Of a stretch of 60,099 bases of DNA, positions 11,892-22,113 are shown one piece after another. A program made the translations under genes and the position numbers. Numbering within the stretch: the first letter of the stretch is position 1; every line of letters starts with the position of its first letter. The stretch comes from Penium margaritaceum (Eukaryota > Streptophyta > Zygnematophyceae > Desmidiales > Peniaceae): assembly GCA_023375785.1 (NCBI GenBank), contig SZWC01004735.1, forward strand, positions 107,808 to 167,906, given 5' to 3'. Under the pieces are notes generated by a model. It was given only the letters and a program-made list of their open reading frames with translations. It made no database searches and had not been told where the DNA came from.

Positions 11892-12404
11892 GCATCATTG
11901 CTTTTGGGTTATCGTGGACACATTTGATTGCCGGTCTAGCTGTCCTCCCTACTACAGATTCACCTTCAGCTTGGGAACATACAACACACCAGTCAGCCAC
12001 AACACCCCCCCTGGCACCTGAAGAGCCATAGTCCCCACACCTTCAACAGCAAGCACCTCTCCTGACCCAGTCTTCACCCCTTTAACATCATGTGTGGCAT
12101 ACAATGACGTGAACAACTGACGATGAGGTGACATGTGATGGGACGATGCTGTGTCATACAACCACTCATGCGTGGGTAGTGCATGGGATGTAGTGATATG
12201 CGTGTGACCAAGCCACTGACCTACTGCCTGCGGTGCTGCTGTCGGCTCGGGTGGCTGCAGCTCTGTGCTGGGGAGCCATCCAGCATGCGGGGGCGATGGA
12301 GATGGCTCTTGTGTCATTGCCATGTCAGCATACATGCGTTGCGCCCACTCAGGTGCAGGAACTGCCGTTATGGAGTGTGGGGACATGTAGTACGCGAGAG
12401 GCAA
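11892..12404 (-). pseudogene. Copia-B aspartic protease
   Basis: The stretch 12,404-11,952 (150 codons) contains WLYDTASSHHMSPHRQLF, matching the Copia protease entry WL.DSGAS.HM. The active-site triplet reads Asp-Thr-Ala rather than Asp-Ser-Gly or Asp-Thr-Gly, so the Gly is missing and activity is doubtful. The C-terminal block LTGVLYVPKLKVNL (L..VLYVP.L..NL) is well kept. A Pro/Glu-rich linker precedes it. Confidence 0.88.
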
Positions 12405-13650
12405 GGACGGCTAGACTGCCTGCTGCATCATCAGTTGCATCATTGGCTATATCGTCGGCTGCATCATTGGCTGCATCATCGGCTGCGTTGTCGGCTGGAG
12501 CTGAGGTGGTCCGAATGTGACTGCAACGGTCGGTGAGGGCGCACGTGGCCCAGGGTGACTGGGTGCTCCCCATGTGGGACGGGGCAGTGGTCCCATGGTA
12601 GGTGGACACAACTGCTACTGATAGGGTTGCTGCTGAGACTGTTGTTGCTGTGGGTTCATGATGCGCTGCAGCATGGGACATGCACGCCAGTAGTGACTGG
12701 GTTGACAATAGTAGTTGCAGGTGCGGGTGCCGATGTCTCGCCCACGTCCACGTCCTCTGCCGCTCTGGCCGCCACGTCCGCGTCCACCTCTGTACCCTCC
12801 CTGCCCGGTCATGGCATGAAGGGCCCCAGGCGTCTGATGTATGAAGTCAGTGGCGGTGGAAGTGCCAGCCTTTCAATCCTCGTCTCGGAGGATGTCCTCG
12901 TAGTTCCTTCATTCTTCAAATACCGTTGACAGGTCAATGCTCTCAATGTCTGCAACGCGAAGGCGTTGCATCAGGTCAAAACGAAACTCCTTGTATGGCT
13001 CACCAAGGTGGAGTAGCACTGGATCCAGCCACTCCAGAATGGTGCACGAGGCACCCAATCCAAGAACCCGGAGCCTGATGTCCATCGTCGCATCCGAGTA
13101 CTCGGCAGTAGTGGCGTCGGGCTTTGGGTAAAGACGACAAATCTTGTCACGCAACGTGATAACCAGTGCCATTCCCTGTTCCTCCTTGCGCACCACTAGG
13201 TGCTACCACGCCTCGGAAGGACGAGGAGCTCCACTACGGGGGTTGGTTGGATCCTCTCCTCGCCCGCCATACCGAAAGTGACGAAAGGCGTCTCCTCTCC
13301 TGGTCATCGGGGAGAGCACGTGTCAAAGCATTTAAGGCACGGAGGAGGGTACGGTCGTCTACCTCCTCCGGCGGTGGGTTGAGGTAGAGTTCCTTGAGCC
13401 CATGCTCGGCCGCCCATGCGAGGAACACATCTTTCCATGCAAGGAAATCGTGTGTTCCTGGAGGTGGGGGCGTCAGGTCCTTGCGAAGTGCGATCTTGTT
13501 GAGGTCACTCCATGTGACAGCCGCTACCGAGGTGGCCGTGTTTGCACTCCCGCCGCCCGCGTTACTACGCCTAGGTTCCATGTCCCTCGCGGACCCTTCA
13601 CCACTCATGGCAACCTTGGTCCTGCCTACTCCTCTCAGCTTAGTGCGCAA
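12405..13650 (-). pseudogene. Copia-B gag
   Basis: Two main open pieces, 13,650-13,234 and 13,196-12,909, make the capsid-like part: WSDLNKIALRKDLTPPPPGTH then ...DFLAWKDVFLAW, and later EWLDPVLLHLGEPYKEFRFD. A Gly/Arg-rich segment (RGGRGRGGQSGRGRGRGRD, 12,812-12,750) precedes a zinc-knuckle remnant CNYYCQPSHYWRAC, which has Cys-X3-Cys instead of Cys-X2-Cys. A poly-Gln run and an Ala/Asp-rich run follow. Frame breaks occur near 13,215 and 12,850. The likely start is the Met encoded just above 13,600, but two Met codons compete. Confidence 0.8.
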
Positions 13651-13955
13651 GGCGTATGCGCCCCCTTGCCCTTGACTGTGTGCGGCTCCTTACGGGCACC
13701 ACCGACGGCCACGCGGCCCGTGGTGTCCAACCTTGCCGCCGCTTCCTCTCATTTGCACCTTCCTTTGGCCTCGCAGGCCCTAGGCACATTCTCTACATCC
13801 GTCCTGGCCTTGCGACCTGCCCTGTTTGGATCGCGCACGTCCCTGACTGGCTAGATCGCCGAAATCTTGTTTTTGCCTCTTGCGGCCATTTTGGCCAATT
13901 CAGAATTTCCCCTTTGCTCCCACAACCGCAGGCCAACGGACCTGCTCTGATACCA
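13651..13955 (-). other. Copia-B leader and primer-binding site
   Basis: 13,944-13,955 reads GCTCTGATACCA on the plus strand, the exact complement of the initiator Met tRNA site TGGTATCAGAGC. It directly abuts the LTR at 13,956. The remaining leader is GC-rich and shows no gene. Confidence 0.92.
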
Positions 13956-14542
13956 TGAGAATGACGAGAGCTTCACAATGAAAGTTGAATAACTGAAAAC
14001 GGTGAAGTATGGAGGGAGCTAGGTCCAAAACAGTCATGGCCATGGCTACGGTTTTCGACACTAAGTGTCGAGGCCTCACAGACAAGAAGGGGAGTGAGAG
14101 AAGCACGAGGTTCCTGCTTTGCTCGTTGCTCGGCCGGGCAGCGAGGCCTGCCGGCCGAGCGAGCTCGCTCTCACTAGTCGAGGGAGAAACTCGCCCTTAG
14201 ACCGATTTCTCGGTTATCTACCCCACACGAGAGCTCCTAGCCTACGTCATGCAAGAACCAAGGTCTATTCTAGGTCTCTTTTGCAAACTCATCAGGTATA
14301 TCCCTACAGAGTCAAAGCCTAATCTAGGTTTGGTAACACCGAGTGCCCAAGTGAACGAATGGAGCATGGGCATGCGACTGAGCTGGAGCCAGGGCATGTG
14401 AATCACGAGCTGCAGCATATGGAGGGTGCTGCACCTAATGCGTGTGAAGCACGAGCTCATCATGCGTTGTCTCTAGTCTCACGGCCGGCATGCCCTGTGC
14501 ACTCACATCCACATAAAAGCAAGACATGTACACGGATTAACA
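13956..14542 (-). repeat. Copia-B 5' LTR (right on the plus strand)
   Basis: 587 bp, TGAGAATGAC...GATTAACA on the plus strand. It is the same length as the other LTR and about 90% identical. It should carry the element promoter for minus-strand transcription. I did not identify a TATA box with confidence. Confidence 0.95.
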
Positions 14543-14875
14543 GGTTTTGGCAAGCACTCAATGAGCGATACGGAATACAAGTAAGAATGTCAACGGCCTC
14601 CCACCCACAAACAGGTGGGAAAACTGAATGCATGAACTGCATACTAGAACAAATGTTGCGGATGTCTATTAACCCTTTAGTGGAGGATTGGGATGAATTT
14701 CTTGCACCGGCACAATGTACATTCAACAATGTCGCGAGCAACTCGACTGGTTATGTCCCGTTTCATTCTCAATCATGGTCGGCATCCAGTGGTACCCACT
14801 TCAATGGTGAAGCGTGGAGGTGACATTGATGAGGTTCCCTCCGCCAAGGCCTTTACCAAGAAAATAGACTCGTAG
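14543..14875 (+). pseudogene. Gypsy-A integrase, C-terminal part of the core
   Basis: Directly after the GGTTT target duplication the reading resumes as WQALNERYGIQVRMSTASHP, then QTGGKTECMN. The latter matches the QT[D]GQTERVN block with the catalytic Glu retained and a Gly in place of the first Asp. It continues with EDWDEFLAPAQCTFNN and a stretch that reaches PVVPTSMVKRGGD in another frame, like the PVVPSSLVKSG block of Gypsy-B (near 17,960). The open piece 14,359-14,823 begins inside the Copia-B LTR, so its first 60 codons are not part of the gene. Confidence 0.88.
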
Positions 14876-15505
14876 TGGCGTGATGCAAAAGCACATCTGT
14901 ACGCAGCTCAACAACATCAAAAGGTTTATGCTGACAAGTCCACACGTGAGGTCAAATCCTTCATTGACAAGCGAGTGCTTCCCAACACAAAGAACTTATC
15001 GCTGAAGATACCTTGTGTACGGAAGATGTTGCTAATTAGTACCCTTCATGATCACGCATGTGGCAGAAGCAGTGGCCTATCGTTTGGTACTTCGCTTCAC
15101 AATGCGCATCCACAACATCTTCACGTAAGCCTTATTCTAACATACACCACATAGGGGCCTGTTCAACCAGCCCCGCCAGTATTTCTTGCTGTTGAAGGCC
15201 AATGTGAGGTACATCATATGCTCTAGCACCAAGAGTGTGCACTCTACATATGAGTGGTCAAGGAGTACCTTGTGCATTGGGTCGATTGTGGAACTGAACA
15301 CAACTCATGAGAGCCAAAGTCTCGGATGCTAGAAGTAGTTGTAACCAGAAATCGGGAGGAACTGGCTGCCCTCTCACAACGACGTGCCCTCAAGGGTACC
15401 ACCCTGGCACCAACTCTTTCACGAGGATCTGGCACAATACCTTGGCCACTGCGTAGTGTGGAATGGGGATGCCTGAGCACATATCACGAGGACGCTCCTT
15501 ACCAA

Positions 15506-15540
<35 letters not shown>

Positions 15541-15744
15541 GTGCCGCCAGACCTCGTCAAAGATTGAAATTTGGTTTAGTACTACAAAGTGACGTAAGAC
15601 CTTAAGAAATGAAAACATTGTTCAACATATATGACAGTCATAAAGAAGGGACTCTTCCTCCTCATTTTTTTTCTCATGTGATGTGCAAGTCTTGTTCTCC
15701 AAGAAAAATCACAAATTGGGAAATTTGGGCCTTAAAGGGTGAGG
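14876..15744 (+). pseudogene. Gypsy-A C-terminal chromodomain region, poly-G run and purine tract
   Basis: AYRLVLRFTMRIHNIF (near 15,077-15,124) is the usual linker block AYRL.LP..M.IH.VFH. After a frame change a chromodomain remnant EYLVHWVDCGTEHNS (about 15,268-15,312) matches EYLVKW.G.....TWEP and is followed by a stop. Chromodomains in such elements bind modified histone tails and steer insertion. A run of 33 G (15,506-15,538) sits inside, probably an assembly or sequencing artefact. AAAGGGTGAGG at 15,734-15,744 is the likely polypurine tract next to the 3' LTR. Confidence 0.75.
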
Positions 15745-16302
15745 TGTGTAAAGAAAAAACATTTTGAAGTCCTGTTAACTTTGTTAAAAAATACTGACCA
15801 ACGTTTGATCATTCCAGCTGGCACGGTCAATTTTGGCATACACGTGGCAGTTTCAGAAGACTAGAGGGTCTTGAGGTCTTATTCCAACCTCAATGAGGAG
15901 AAACATCCAAAATCATGAATGATGTCTTGTGCAACAACCTTTTACAAAACAATGCATCATAAAACACCAATACTGACAAACGATGTGAGAGAGTTTTATA
16001 ACACCTTTCGTACATTGTAGTTATTCTACCAGAAGAATAAAAACATATGCAAAACATAATCTTGTCTAAAAGGAAATAGAGCTTGAAATGAAGTGGGAGT
16101 CACAACGGATCCAGTTGTGACAAAATTTGTGAATATACGGCGTAGCTTCAAAAGGGTAGTTTTGCTCCATGACGACGCGACGCGGTGAGACGCGTGTGAC
16201 AAACAGGCGTCGTCGGCAGAGCCAACCTCATTCGTGACCATTTGCGACTAAAACACGTAGAGCTTCTCCCTTTCAACATGATGTACTCCGCCAATTTTTA
16301 CA
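15745..16302 (+). repeat. Gypsy-A 3' LTR
   Basis: Pairs with 1,352-1,906. Starts TGTGTAAAG after the purine tract and ends CCAATTTTTACA. About 75% identity by eye, which makes Gypsy-A much older than Copia-B. Confidence 0.88.
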
Positions 16303-16394
16303 GCCTTCCAATTTGACGGGCCATAACTTTCTTGATTCTTAATCGATTGCTGCGATTCAACTTGCAGTCGGTCCAGCATGTCATCTAGTTTATG
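16303..16394 (-). repeat. Copia-C left LTR, segment 2 of 3
   Basis: Only 92 bp between Gypsy-A and Gypsy-B. From TTCTTGATTCTTAATCGATT onward it matches 35,167-35,222 in the intact LTR (shared CGATTGCTGC[G/A]ATTCAACTTGCAG split by one change). The first 24 bases have no counterpart there. Confidence 0.75.
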
Positions 16395-17082
16395 TGTATC
16401 AGGCCGGTACTTCAGCTCCTGCTCTAAGGTCATCGTCGGAGTTTGCATAATGGCATTCTCAGCCTGCGTGAGGGATTTACCCCCTTTGTAGGAATGAGGG
16501 GCAATCTTCACCAACGACCCTGAGTCTGCGAAGGCCCATTTCCGTTTTTGACCTTACCCCTGATTTTGGGACCCAAACCAAGGGTTTTTTCCTTCAAACT
16601 CATGAGTTTGCACGAGTTTTCTATCTTAAGAATTCAAAGTTCGTCATAAACTGACTTTGAGTTCATGTTTTGTCGTTGTGGCGTTAAAGTGTCGTGTGCG
16701 AGGCACGCTGGCGATATCGCGCCAAGGTTGTCTCTCGCTCTCCCTCTCACCCTTGCTCCCCCTATCCCTCGTCCTTGCTCGCTTGCTTGCAAGGAGGGCG
16801 AGGAGGGGCGAGGGCACGAGGCCACGAGGCCTCACCCTCGAGGCCCTCGCGGCCCCTCAGCCACTGATCGGGGTGAAGCCGCGATCGGTGGCTCGCGGCT
16901 GGCCGGGCGGTGGCCAGCCGCCGGCCGGTGGCCTGCCGCCGGCCGTCTAGCCGGCCGGCAGCCAGCTGGCCGGTGGCCAGCAAAGTGCTGGCCGTCGGCC
17001 AGCCCTCGCTGACGCGAGGGGTGCTGCATAACCACCCCTCGCTTCAGCGAGGAGGGAGGGTCGAACCGGTACTCCCGGTACA
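16395..17082 (-). repeat. Gypsy-B 3' LTR
   Basis: Matches 29,512-30,220 at roughly 85% by eye. A very GC-rich core (about 16,790-17,000) is dominated by GCCGG/CCGGC units and followed by a GAGGGGTGxTGCAxAACCACCCCTC inverted repeat. The other LTR has an extra block of about 25 bp near 29,637. Confidence 0.92.
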
Positions 17083-17870
17083 TTCCCTATTATGAACCGT
17101 CTTGGTTCATGAACAGTAAGTAGGATTGTCAGATAGCGAGTCATCAATATTGTGAAAGAAAATGATTAGCTTCAATCACCAACTAAACATGAACACGTGC
17201 CTGGCACTTGGACCTAAGATGCAACTTGTCAGCCAGCACAGCTAGCGGCCTCCTCCCTTTAGGCTGGAGCGTCCGCGCGACAACCATGTTGGACGTCCCC
17301 AACCTCCTATGATCACAGTCCATGAATGTCGTCCTGCGACAATGTTGTTCAATTTTTCTGCGTTTAGGTGGTGCCCCCCTTACATGCGTTGATCTGTGCA
17401 AGCTACTAGCTTGCTCTTATACTCATTCACCACCCCTTTGGGCAACCAAGATTCGGACTCCCATGCGTTATGTTCAGGTCCACAACTGGTCCAATGAATG
17501 AGGTATTCCCTAACAACCCACGACCGGAGTGTACATGACAAATAACCTCGTATTGACCGTCGGTAACAAGGACTGCCAGTGGTGGCTGAACGGTTCCTTA
17601 TGCCGTGTGTGGAGCCAATAGACTCATATGAAATACGTTCTGTATCTTCATACTCGGCGGAAGCAGCAATCGGTATGCCACTGGCCCGACGCGTGCAACG
17701 ATGGGAAACGGCCCAATCCACTTCGGTAGAAGTTTTCGCGCCCCCTGGCGACTTCAGCCGAAGATTCTTAGTGCTAAGTAGCACTTTGTCACTGATGTCA
17801 AACGAGACCTCACGGTGAATTTTGTCGGCATATGCCTTTTGTCGTTACCGAGTAGCTTGAAGGCGACCCT
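17083..17870 (-). pseudogene. Gypsy-B C-terminal chromodomain and tail
   Basis: The stretch 17,784-17,380 opens with the post-integrase linker LLSTKNLRLKSPG. It then shifts frame and ends in a clear chromodomain, VREYLIHWTSCGPEHNAWES then ESWL...VNEYKS, with the aromatic residues Tyr and two Trp retained. The tail to 17,183 has no known motif. AATAGGGAA (minus strand, 17,091-17,083) is a short polypurine tract beside the LTR. A small perfect hairpin (TGAACC/GGTTCA) lies at about 17,093-17,110. Confidence 0.85.
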
Positions 17871-17877
17871 TTGAATC

Positions 17878-18905
17878 CTATAGTAAGGAGTCTATGCGCT
17901 CAGCAAAGGCTTGAGCTGAAGGAACCTGTTGTCCTGTACTTCCACTTTTCACCAATGAAGAGGGCACCACTGGATACCGACCACTGTTCAACACAAATGG
18001 TGTGAATTGTGTAGACACGTTCACCGAGATATTCACCGCAAACTCTACCGGTGCGAGGAATTTGTCCCAGTCATTTATGGCCGGGTCCACGTACGTGCAG
18101 AGCATTTCTTCCAAAATGCGGCTCATGTGCTTTGTTTTTTTGTCAGTTTGAGGATGAAACGCTGTCGATATTTGCGACTCATTGTCGAAGTACTCGTACA
18201 TCTTTTTCTAGAACTTACTAGCAAATTTTCTATCTCGATTGTAGATAATGCGTAACGGCAAGCCGTGGTACTTTACGACACCCTCAAAGAAGAGATGAGT
18301 GGTCTCCTCTACATTCACATCAGTGGTTGTATGAATGGAGTGTCATCTTTGTCAGAAGATCCACAACCACTAGTATTACATTGTGGCCACGGGCCGTGTC
18401 TGGAAGACGAGTGGTGAATTCTATGCTGACGTGCTCCCATGGGTTCCCAGGAATGAGAAGCTGTTGGAGGAGTCTAGCAGTATTTTTGTTACTAGCCTTA
18501 ATCTGAAGACATGGATCGCATGTCATGCAATACTTACGGACATCGACACTCCATAGTGCCTTTCCATAGTGGTCCGATAATGCCTGTCTGGTTTTTCGAG
18601 GTCCCACATGACCTGTGACCGGCAGGTCGTGGAACTAGGAGGTAATCCTTGCTCGAAGGTCTCCCGAGTCTGGCAGAACAACTCATTCTCCGTGTCAAAA
18701 GATTCATGCGGCCTCCACCAATCCATAATTTCCTAGATTTTGAGAGTCTTGAAACCAAGAATCCACACGGTATTCCATCCGGACTCTGTTGAAAAAATCG
18801 TTGTAGTGGATAATCTCTCGAGGTGATTGCCGCGGAGGTGCATGGGGCTCTGGTGTTTGCACGGTTGCTACCGTAATGACCATAAATACCCACCGGCCTC
18901 GCTGG
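17878..18905 (-). pseudogene. Gypsy-B integrase, catalytically dead
   Basis: The zinc-binding region shows FHDLPVTGHVGPRKTRQAL and KYCMTCDPCLQIK, an HHCC arrangement (about 18,620-18,490). In the core, VSIEFTTRLP has Glu in place of the first catalytic Asp, the IISDRD block reads IIYNRDRKFAS with Asn for Asp, and QTDKKTKHMSR has Lys where the catalytic Glu belongs. All three acidic residues are therefore changed. The C-terminal part (18,201-17,878) is one clean open stretch ending ...PVVPSSLVKSGSTGQ. Frames change near 18,320 and 18,530. Confidence 0.88.
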
Positions 18906-18909
18906 TTGC

Positions 18910-19260
18910 TTAAAATTCCACAGGCCGTCGACTTAGTAGATTGGCCATATTGATGCGTCCTGGCCGATGTTCCCATGTGCATGAGAATCGGCTTAGGTAT
19001 TCGCTCCAACGGGCCTGTCGTCCAGACCGGTTTGGTTGCGTTTGGAAAAACACCAATGGGTTATGGTTGTTCATGAGCATCACACCCCCTTTAGCACCCT
19101 CAAGGTAGCAACACCGAATGTTGAAAGCGTGTACTACCACAAGGAGATCTTGATCCCCAGTCGTGTACCACGTTTCTACGGAGTTGAGCTTCCGGCTCTC
19201 ATATGCCACTGGGTGACCGTTTTGCATGAGGACGGCTCAGAGTCCTACTACCGACGCATC
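18910..19260 (-). pseudogene. Gypsy-B RNase H
   Basis: The open stretch 19,227-18,910 reads GHPVAYESRKLNSVETWYTT, LLVVVHAFNIRCCYLEGAK, NNHNPLVFFQTQPN, WSEYLSRFSCTWEHRPGRIN and MANLLSRRP. These are the ordered Gypsy RNase H blocks. The usual Thr-Asp-His triplet is Asn-Asn-His, so one catalytic Asp is lost. Confidence 0.9.
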
Positions 19261-20252
19261 ACATCAAACCTCCCACGGTTGCAATGGATCCGTAAGAGGT
19301 AGGACGGGCGCTGTGGATAGAAGCTATTTGACGTGAGCCTGGTTAGCGGTGCTACCAGGGTCCCTTGCATAAACCGTCGAAAGTAGTTTGCAAGGCCAAG
19401 GAAAGACAGAATCTGCCCAACATTTTCCGGACGTGTCCAGTCCACCACGGCTTGGACCTTTCGTGGGTCGACACAGATATCGTCCTTGCCAATGATGTGT
19501 CCAAGGTATTTGAGCTCATCTTGTAAAAACTTGCACTTGCTCACTTTCGCATAAAAGTTTTGTTCCCCGAAGGATCACGAGGACTTTGCACAAATGTTCT
19601 ATGTGCTCTTCCATGTATTTGGAGAAAACCAGGATGTCGTTCAAATAAACCAAGAAAGACTGGCTGAGTTGCTTGGAGAACTCCTTCGAATGTTGCTGGG
19701 GCGTTCGTTAGCCCGGAGCATGAAACTCGGAAATGATAGTATCCCATGTACATTTGAAACGCGGTTTTGGGGACAAAATCTTCCGTAATGCGGATTTGAT
19801 GGTACACTTGAGACAAATCCAAGGACGAAGAGATTTTTGCCCCTTGGAGTCGGTCAAACATATCCTTGATCCGCGGTAAGGGGAATCGATTTTTTCACTG
19901 ATAGCTTATTTAGTGCCCGGCTGTCTACACACATGCGTAAACCACCGTCCTTTTTGTTCACAAAAAGGTTCGGCGCACTGTACGGCGAGCTACTTGGCTT
20001 AATCCACCCTTTTGCAAAGTACTCTTTGATTTGGCGTTCGACTTCTCGCCTTCCTGCTCGACCAAGGCTATACATTGGTCTGAATGGAGGAGTCACCTCC
20101 GGTTGTAGCGGAATCATGTGGCCCATGTGTCGTTCTGGCGGAAGCCCAGCCGGTGGGTCTTGGAATACATCCGAGAACTCCAGAAATAGAGGTTTGATCT
20201 CTTGTGGTGTGTCTTCCTCCATATCGTCCTCCACTTTTTGCAGCTGAGCCAA
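19248..20252 (-). pseudogene. Gypsy-B reverse transcriptase
   Basis: Three open pieces cover the whole domain. 20,252-19,854 has PAGLPPERHMGHMIPLQPEV, FAKGWIKPSSSPYSAPNLFV, NKKDGGLRMCVDSRALNKL. 19,861-19,541 has KISSSLDLSQVYHQIRI, TAFQMYMGYYHFRV and LTNAPATFE. 19,544-19,248 has the thumb (CKFLQDELKYLGHIIGKD and ILSFLGLANYFRRFM). The catalytic box (minus strand 19,647-19,636) reads YLND, so one essential Asp has become Asn. Frame changes separate the pieces. Confidence 0.93.
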
Positions 20253-20288
20253 GAAGCATCAATAACCTTGTCGAATACGTCTCTTGAC

Positions 20289-20746
20289 CTACATCGCAGA
20301 CAAACTGGCATGGACTTGGAGTCGGGTTGGTGACAATTCCGTACTTAGAATCGACGTAATGCGGCGCGGTCCTTTTCGGAGGATCAAACGCTTTGATTCA
20401 AAATACACTAGAGCCTTGTTTTCCCGGAGCCAGGGATTGCCTAGCACCACGTCAAACGGGTCAAGAAGGTTGAGCACATTCAATGTCACATTCTGTGTGT
20501 ACCCTTGAATACAAGTTTTTGCTTTACAGGTACCGATCACGGGTACCGTTCATTGTCACCGACGACAACTAAGTCATTTGATGGCTTGTCCTTCAGGCCA
20601 ACCTGTCGGGTAAAGCCAAGGCTAACAAAGGAGTCATCTCCTCCAGTGTCAACAAGTACGTTCACGGGAGCACCAGCAAGGTGTCCTTTGAAGTGCATCG
20701 TCATATTACCTCCACTCTTCCGAGTGAACAGGCTCGACGATGGCAA
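20289..20746 (-). pseudogene. Gypsy-B aspartic protease
   Basis: Starts near 20,746. NVLVDTGGDDSFVSLGFTRQ contains the catalytic Asp-Thr-Gly at 20,650-20,642. It continues through VVVGDNERYPVIGTCKAKTC with a one-frame overlap at 20,537-20,540. It ends with LLDPFDVVLGNPWLREN, the conserved protease C-terminal block. The active site is intact, and only the frame change near 20,540 and the lost polyprotein context spoil it. Confidence 0.9.
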
Positions 20747-20770
20747 GCCAAGTTTGTGATAAACACTTAA

Positions 20771-21148
20771 TCAGTAGGGCGGGCGCCTCACCTCCCATGA
20801 TTCATCCACTTGAGTCCACATCTTGTGGTTTTGTGTGAATTCGGCTAGCACCTTCCAGTCCTTAAGTCTGACTGGGTCAAAATCGTCGACCAAAGGTACT
20901 GTGAACGTGATTGAACTCACCACTTTGAGGGTTTTTGATTCAATCACAGCATCAAATAACTCTTGCACTGTGATTGGTATCGCCACCACTAAGTATGTTT
21001 GATCACCCATCTCGTCCAAAGATACAAGGTTTAGTAGACAGTGATGGTCAGCAACCGTAAAATGAGGTTCAACAAGAGAAGAGAAAACAACAGAGAAGTT
21101 TGAACTCGTCAAAAACTCAAATTGTTCAACATCCTTGTCTGAAAACAT
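20771..21148 (-). pseudogene. Gypsy-B conserved segment between nucleocapsid and protease
   Basis: 125 open codons, not a domain I can name. It is shared with the separate copy at 47,640-47,830: FDPVRLKDWKVLAEFTQNHK, MWTQVDESWEVRRPPY here against FDLVKSKYLMALVELTWHHK, MWTQVCETLEFRWPQY there. Conservation in two diverged copies suggests a real Gag or Gag-Pol segment of this family. No zinc ligands, membrane segment or coiled coil is evident. Confidence 0.7.
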
Positions 21149-21373
21149 AAACCCACACTCGTGATCCAGTTTTACCCTTGAGTGGTCCCCACCAACATCA
21201 CATAGAGGTGAGGAAAACCCGCCCTACGGCCCTGTCCGTTACCACGGCGGGACCTACTGCTGCAACTGCGACCCTATCCACGACCCTGTATGTGGCTCCT
21301 GCTGCACCATCCCCACAAGGTACTGCTGATGCGGCTAACGCAGCCGCCTTTTGTCCACAACTGTAGCCTCAAG

Positions 21374-21640
21374 GCACTGAGCCCTAAAGTGACCAGGCTA
21401 CATACAGTTGTTGCAGAGTCTGTCGCGGAATGCTGTGTTGCGACGCTCACGTGCCACCTGCAAGTATTCATTTTTATGGCTGTGCTTGTGGTTTGGGATC
21501 TTGTACCCGCCGGTCTTCTTGATTGGAGGCAGTGTTGTACTGCCAACATCAAACCCCGGCACAACAATGTGCATATCGGCACATCGTTGTGATCTTCAGG
21601 CACAACGCGACCTCGGCAACCCCGGAAGGGGTGTGTAAGG
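21374..21640 (-). pseudogene. Gypsy-B nucleocapsid zinc knuckle and flanking gag
   Basis: At 21,415-21,374 (minus) the CCHC box is complete in spacing, Cys-X2-Cys-X4-His-X4-Cys (CNNCM, stop, PGHFRAQC). A TAG replaces one non-ligand residue. A basic stretch VARERRNTAFRDRL precedes it, and upstream residues read IPNHKHSHKNEYLQ. The rest of gag is displaced to 26,896-28,657 by the hAT-bearing insertion. Confidence 0.8.
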
Positions 21641-22113
21641 GTCACTGAAACTTGCACTACAGTTCTCTGTTTGCAAGCATTCACAGATGTAGTATTGCAC
21701 ATTTTGATGCAGTTGCAATATGGTCATATCATACATCATCACCACATATGGTGACAGCATGCAAAGCATGCTTGTGGGCCCTTAAAATATACATGTAAAG
21801 ACAAGAATTTAAACTATACCTTTTATGATGGCATGCATCTGGCCCATTGTGCCACAAGTTCAACCAACACACATTTCTGTACCATTGAACCATGTGTATG
21901 CTACACATTTCATGTGTATGCTACACACATTCCCTGGTTTCTATACATTCATTCCATTTGTTCCGTGTATTGCTCAACTTTGAAAAACCATGCGATTCAG
22001 ATGCAGAGTAAGAGAAATAGCAGCATGTTGAGTTCTCACAAGCTTCGAATTTATCATGGACAAAGTTTCCATGTAGACAACACCTCCTATCCCCACCTAA
22101 ACCTCTCAACAGT
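21641..22113. other. Junction between Gypsy-B gag and the hAT region
   Basis: Contains no recognisable Gypsy protein and no transposase domain, so the 3' end of the hAT element should fall here. A weak candidate terminus, CACTGAAACTTG at 21,642, resembles the inverse of CAGATTTCACTG near 25,970-25,981. Flanking 8-bp duplications do not match, so the boundary stays open. Confidence 0.4.

Larger units (their letters stand above)
8330..14542 (-). mobile_element. Copia-B: complete-length Ty1/Copia retrotransposon
   Basis: A structurally complete 6,213-bp element on the minus strand: two 587-bp LTRs, primer site 13,944-13,955, gag, protease, integrase, reverse transcriptase, RNase H, and purine tract 8,917-8,927. 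Integrase before reverse transcriptase defines Ty1/Copia. It splits the Gypsy-A integrase core exactly between Cys-Phe and Trp-Gln-Ala codons. GCTTT (8,325-8,329) and GGTTT (14,543-14,547) form a 5-bp target duplication with one mismatch. It is the least decayed element here (one 345-codon open pol stretch) but still has frameshifts. Confidence 0.95.
1352..16302 (+). mobile_element. Gypsy-A: chromodomain-bearing Ty3/Gypsy retrotransposon, nested with Copia-B
   Basis: Two homologous LTRs of about 555 bp flank an internal region in plus-strand order: primer site, leader, gag with a zinc-knuckle remnant, protease, reverse transcriptase, RNase H, integrase, chromodomain, purine tract. Integrase after RNase H places it in Ty3/Gypsy. 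The C-terminal chromodomain places it among chromoviruses, the plant chromodomain retrotransposons. Copia-B (8,330-14,542) interrupts the integrase. Excluding Copia-B it is about 8.7 kb. Every domain has stops or frameshifts, so it cannot move on its own. No clear target duplication was found (ACGTA or TCACG on the left, GCCTT on the right). Confidence 0.9.

Noticed and set aside
12183..12536. Plus-strand Cys/Arg/Leu-rich frame of 117 codons
   Set aside because: Antisense of Copia-B gag and protease sequence.
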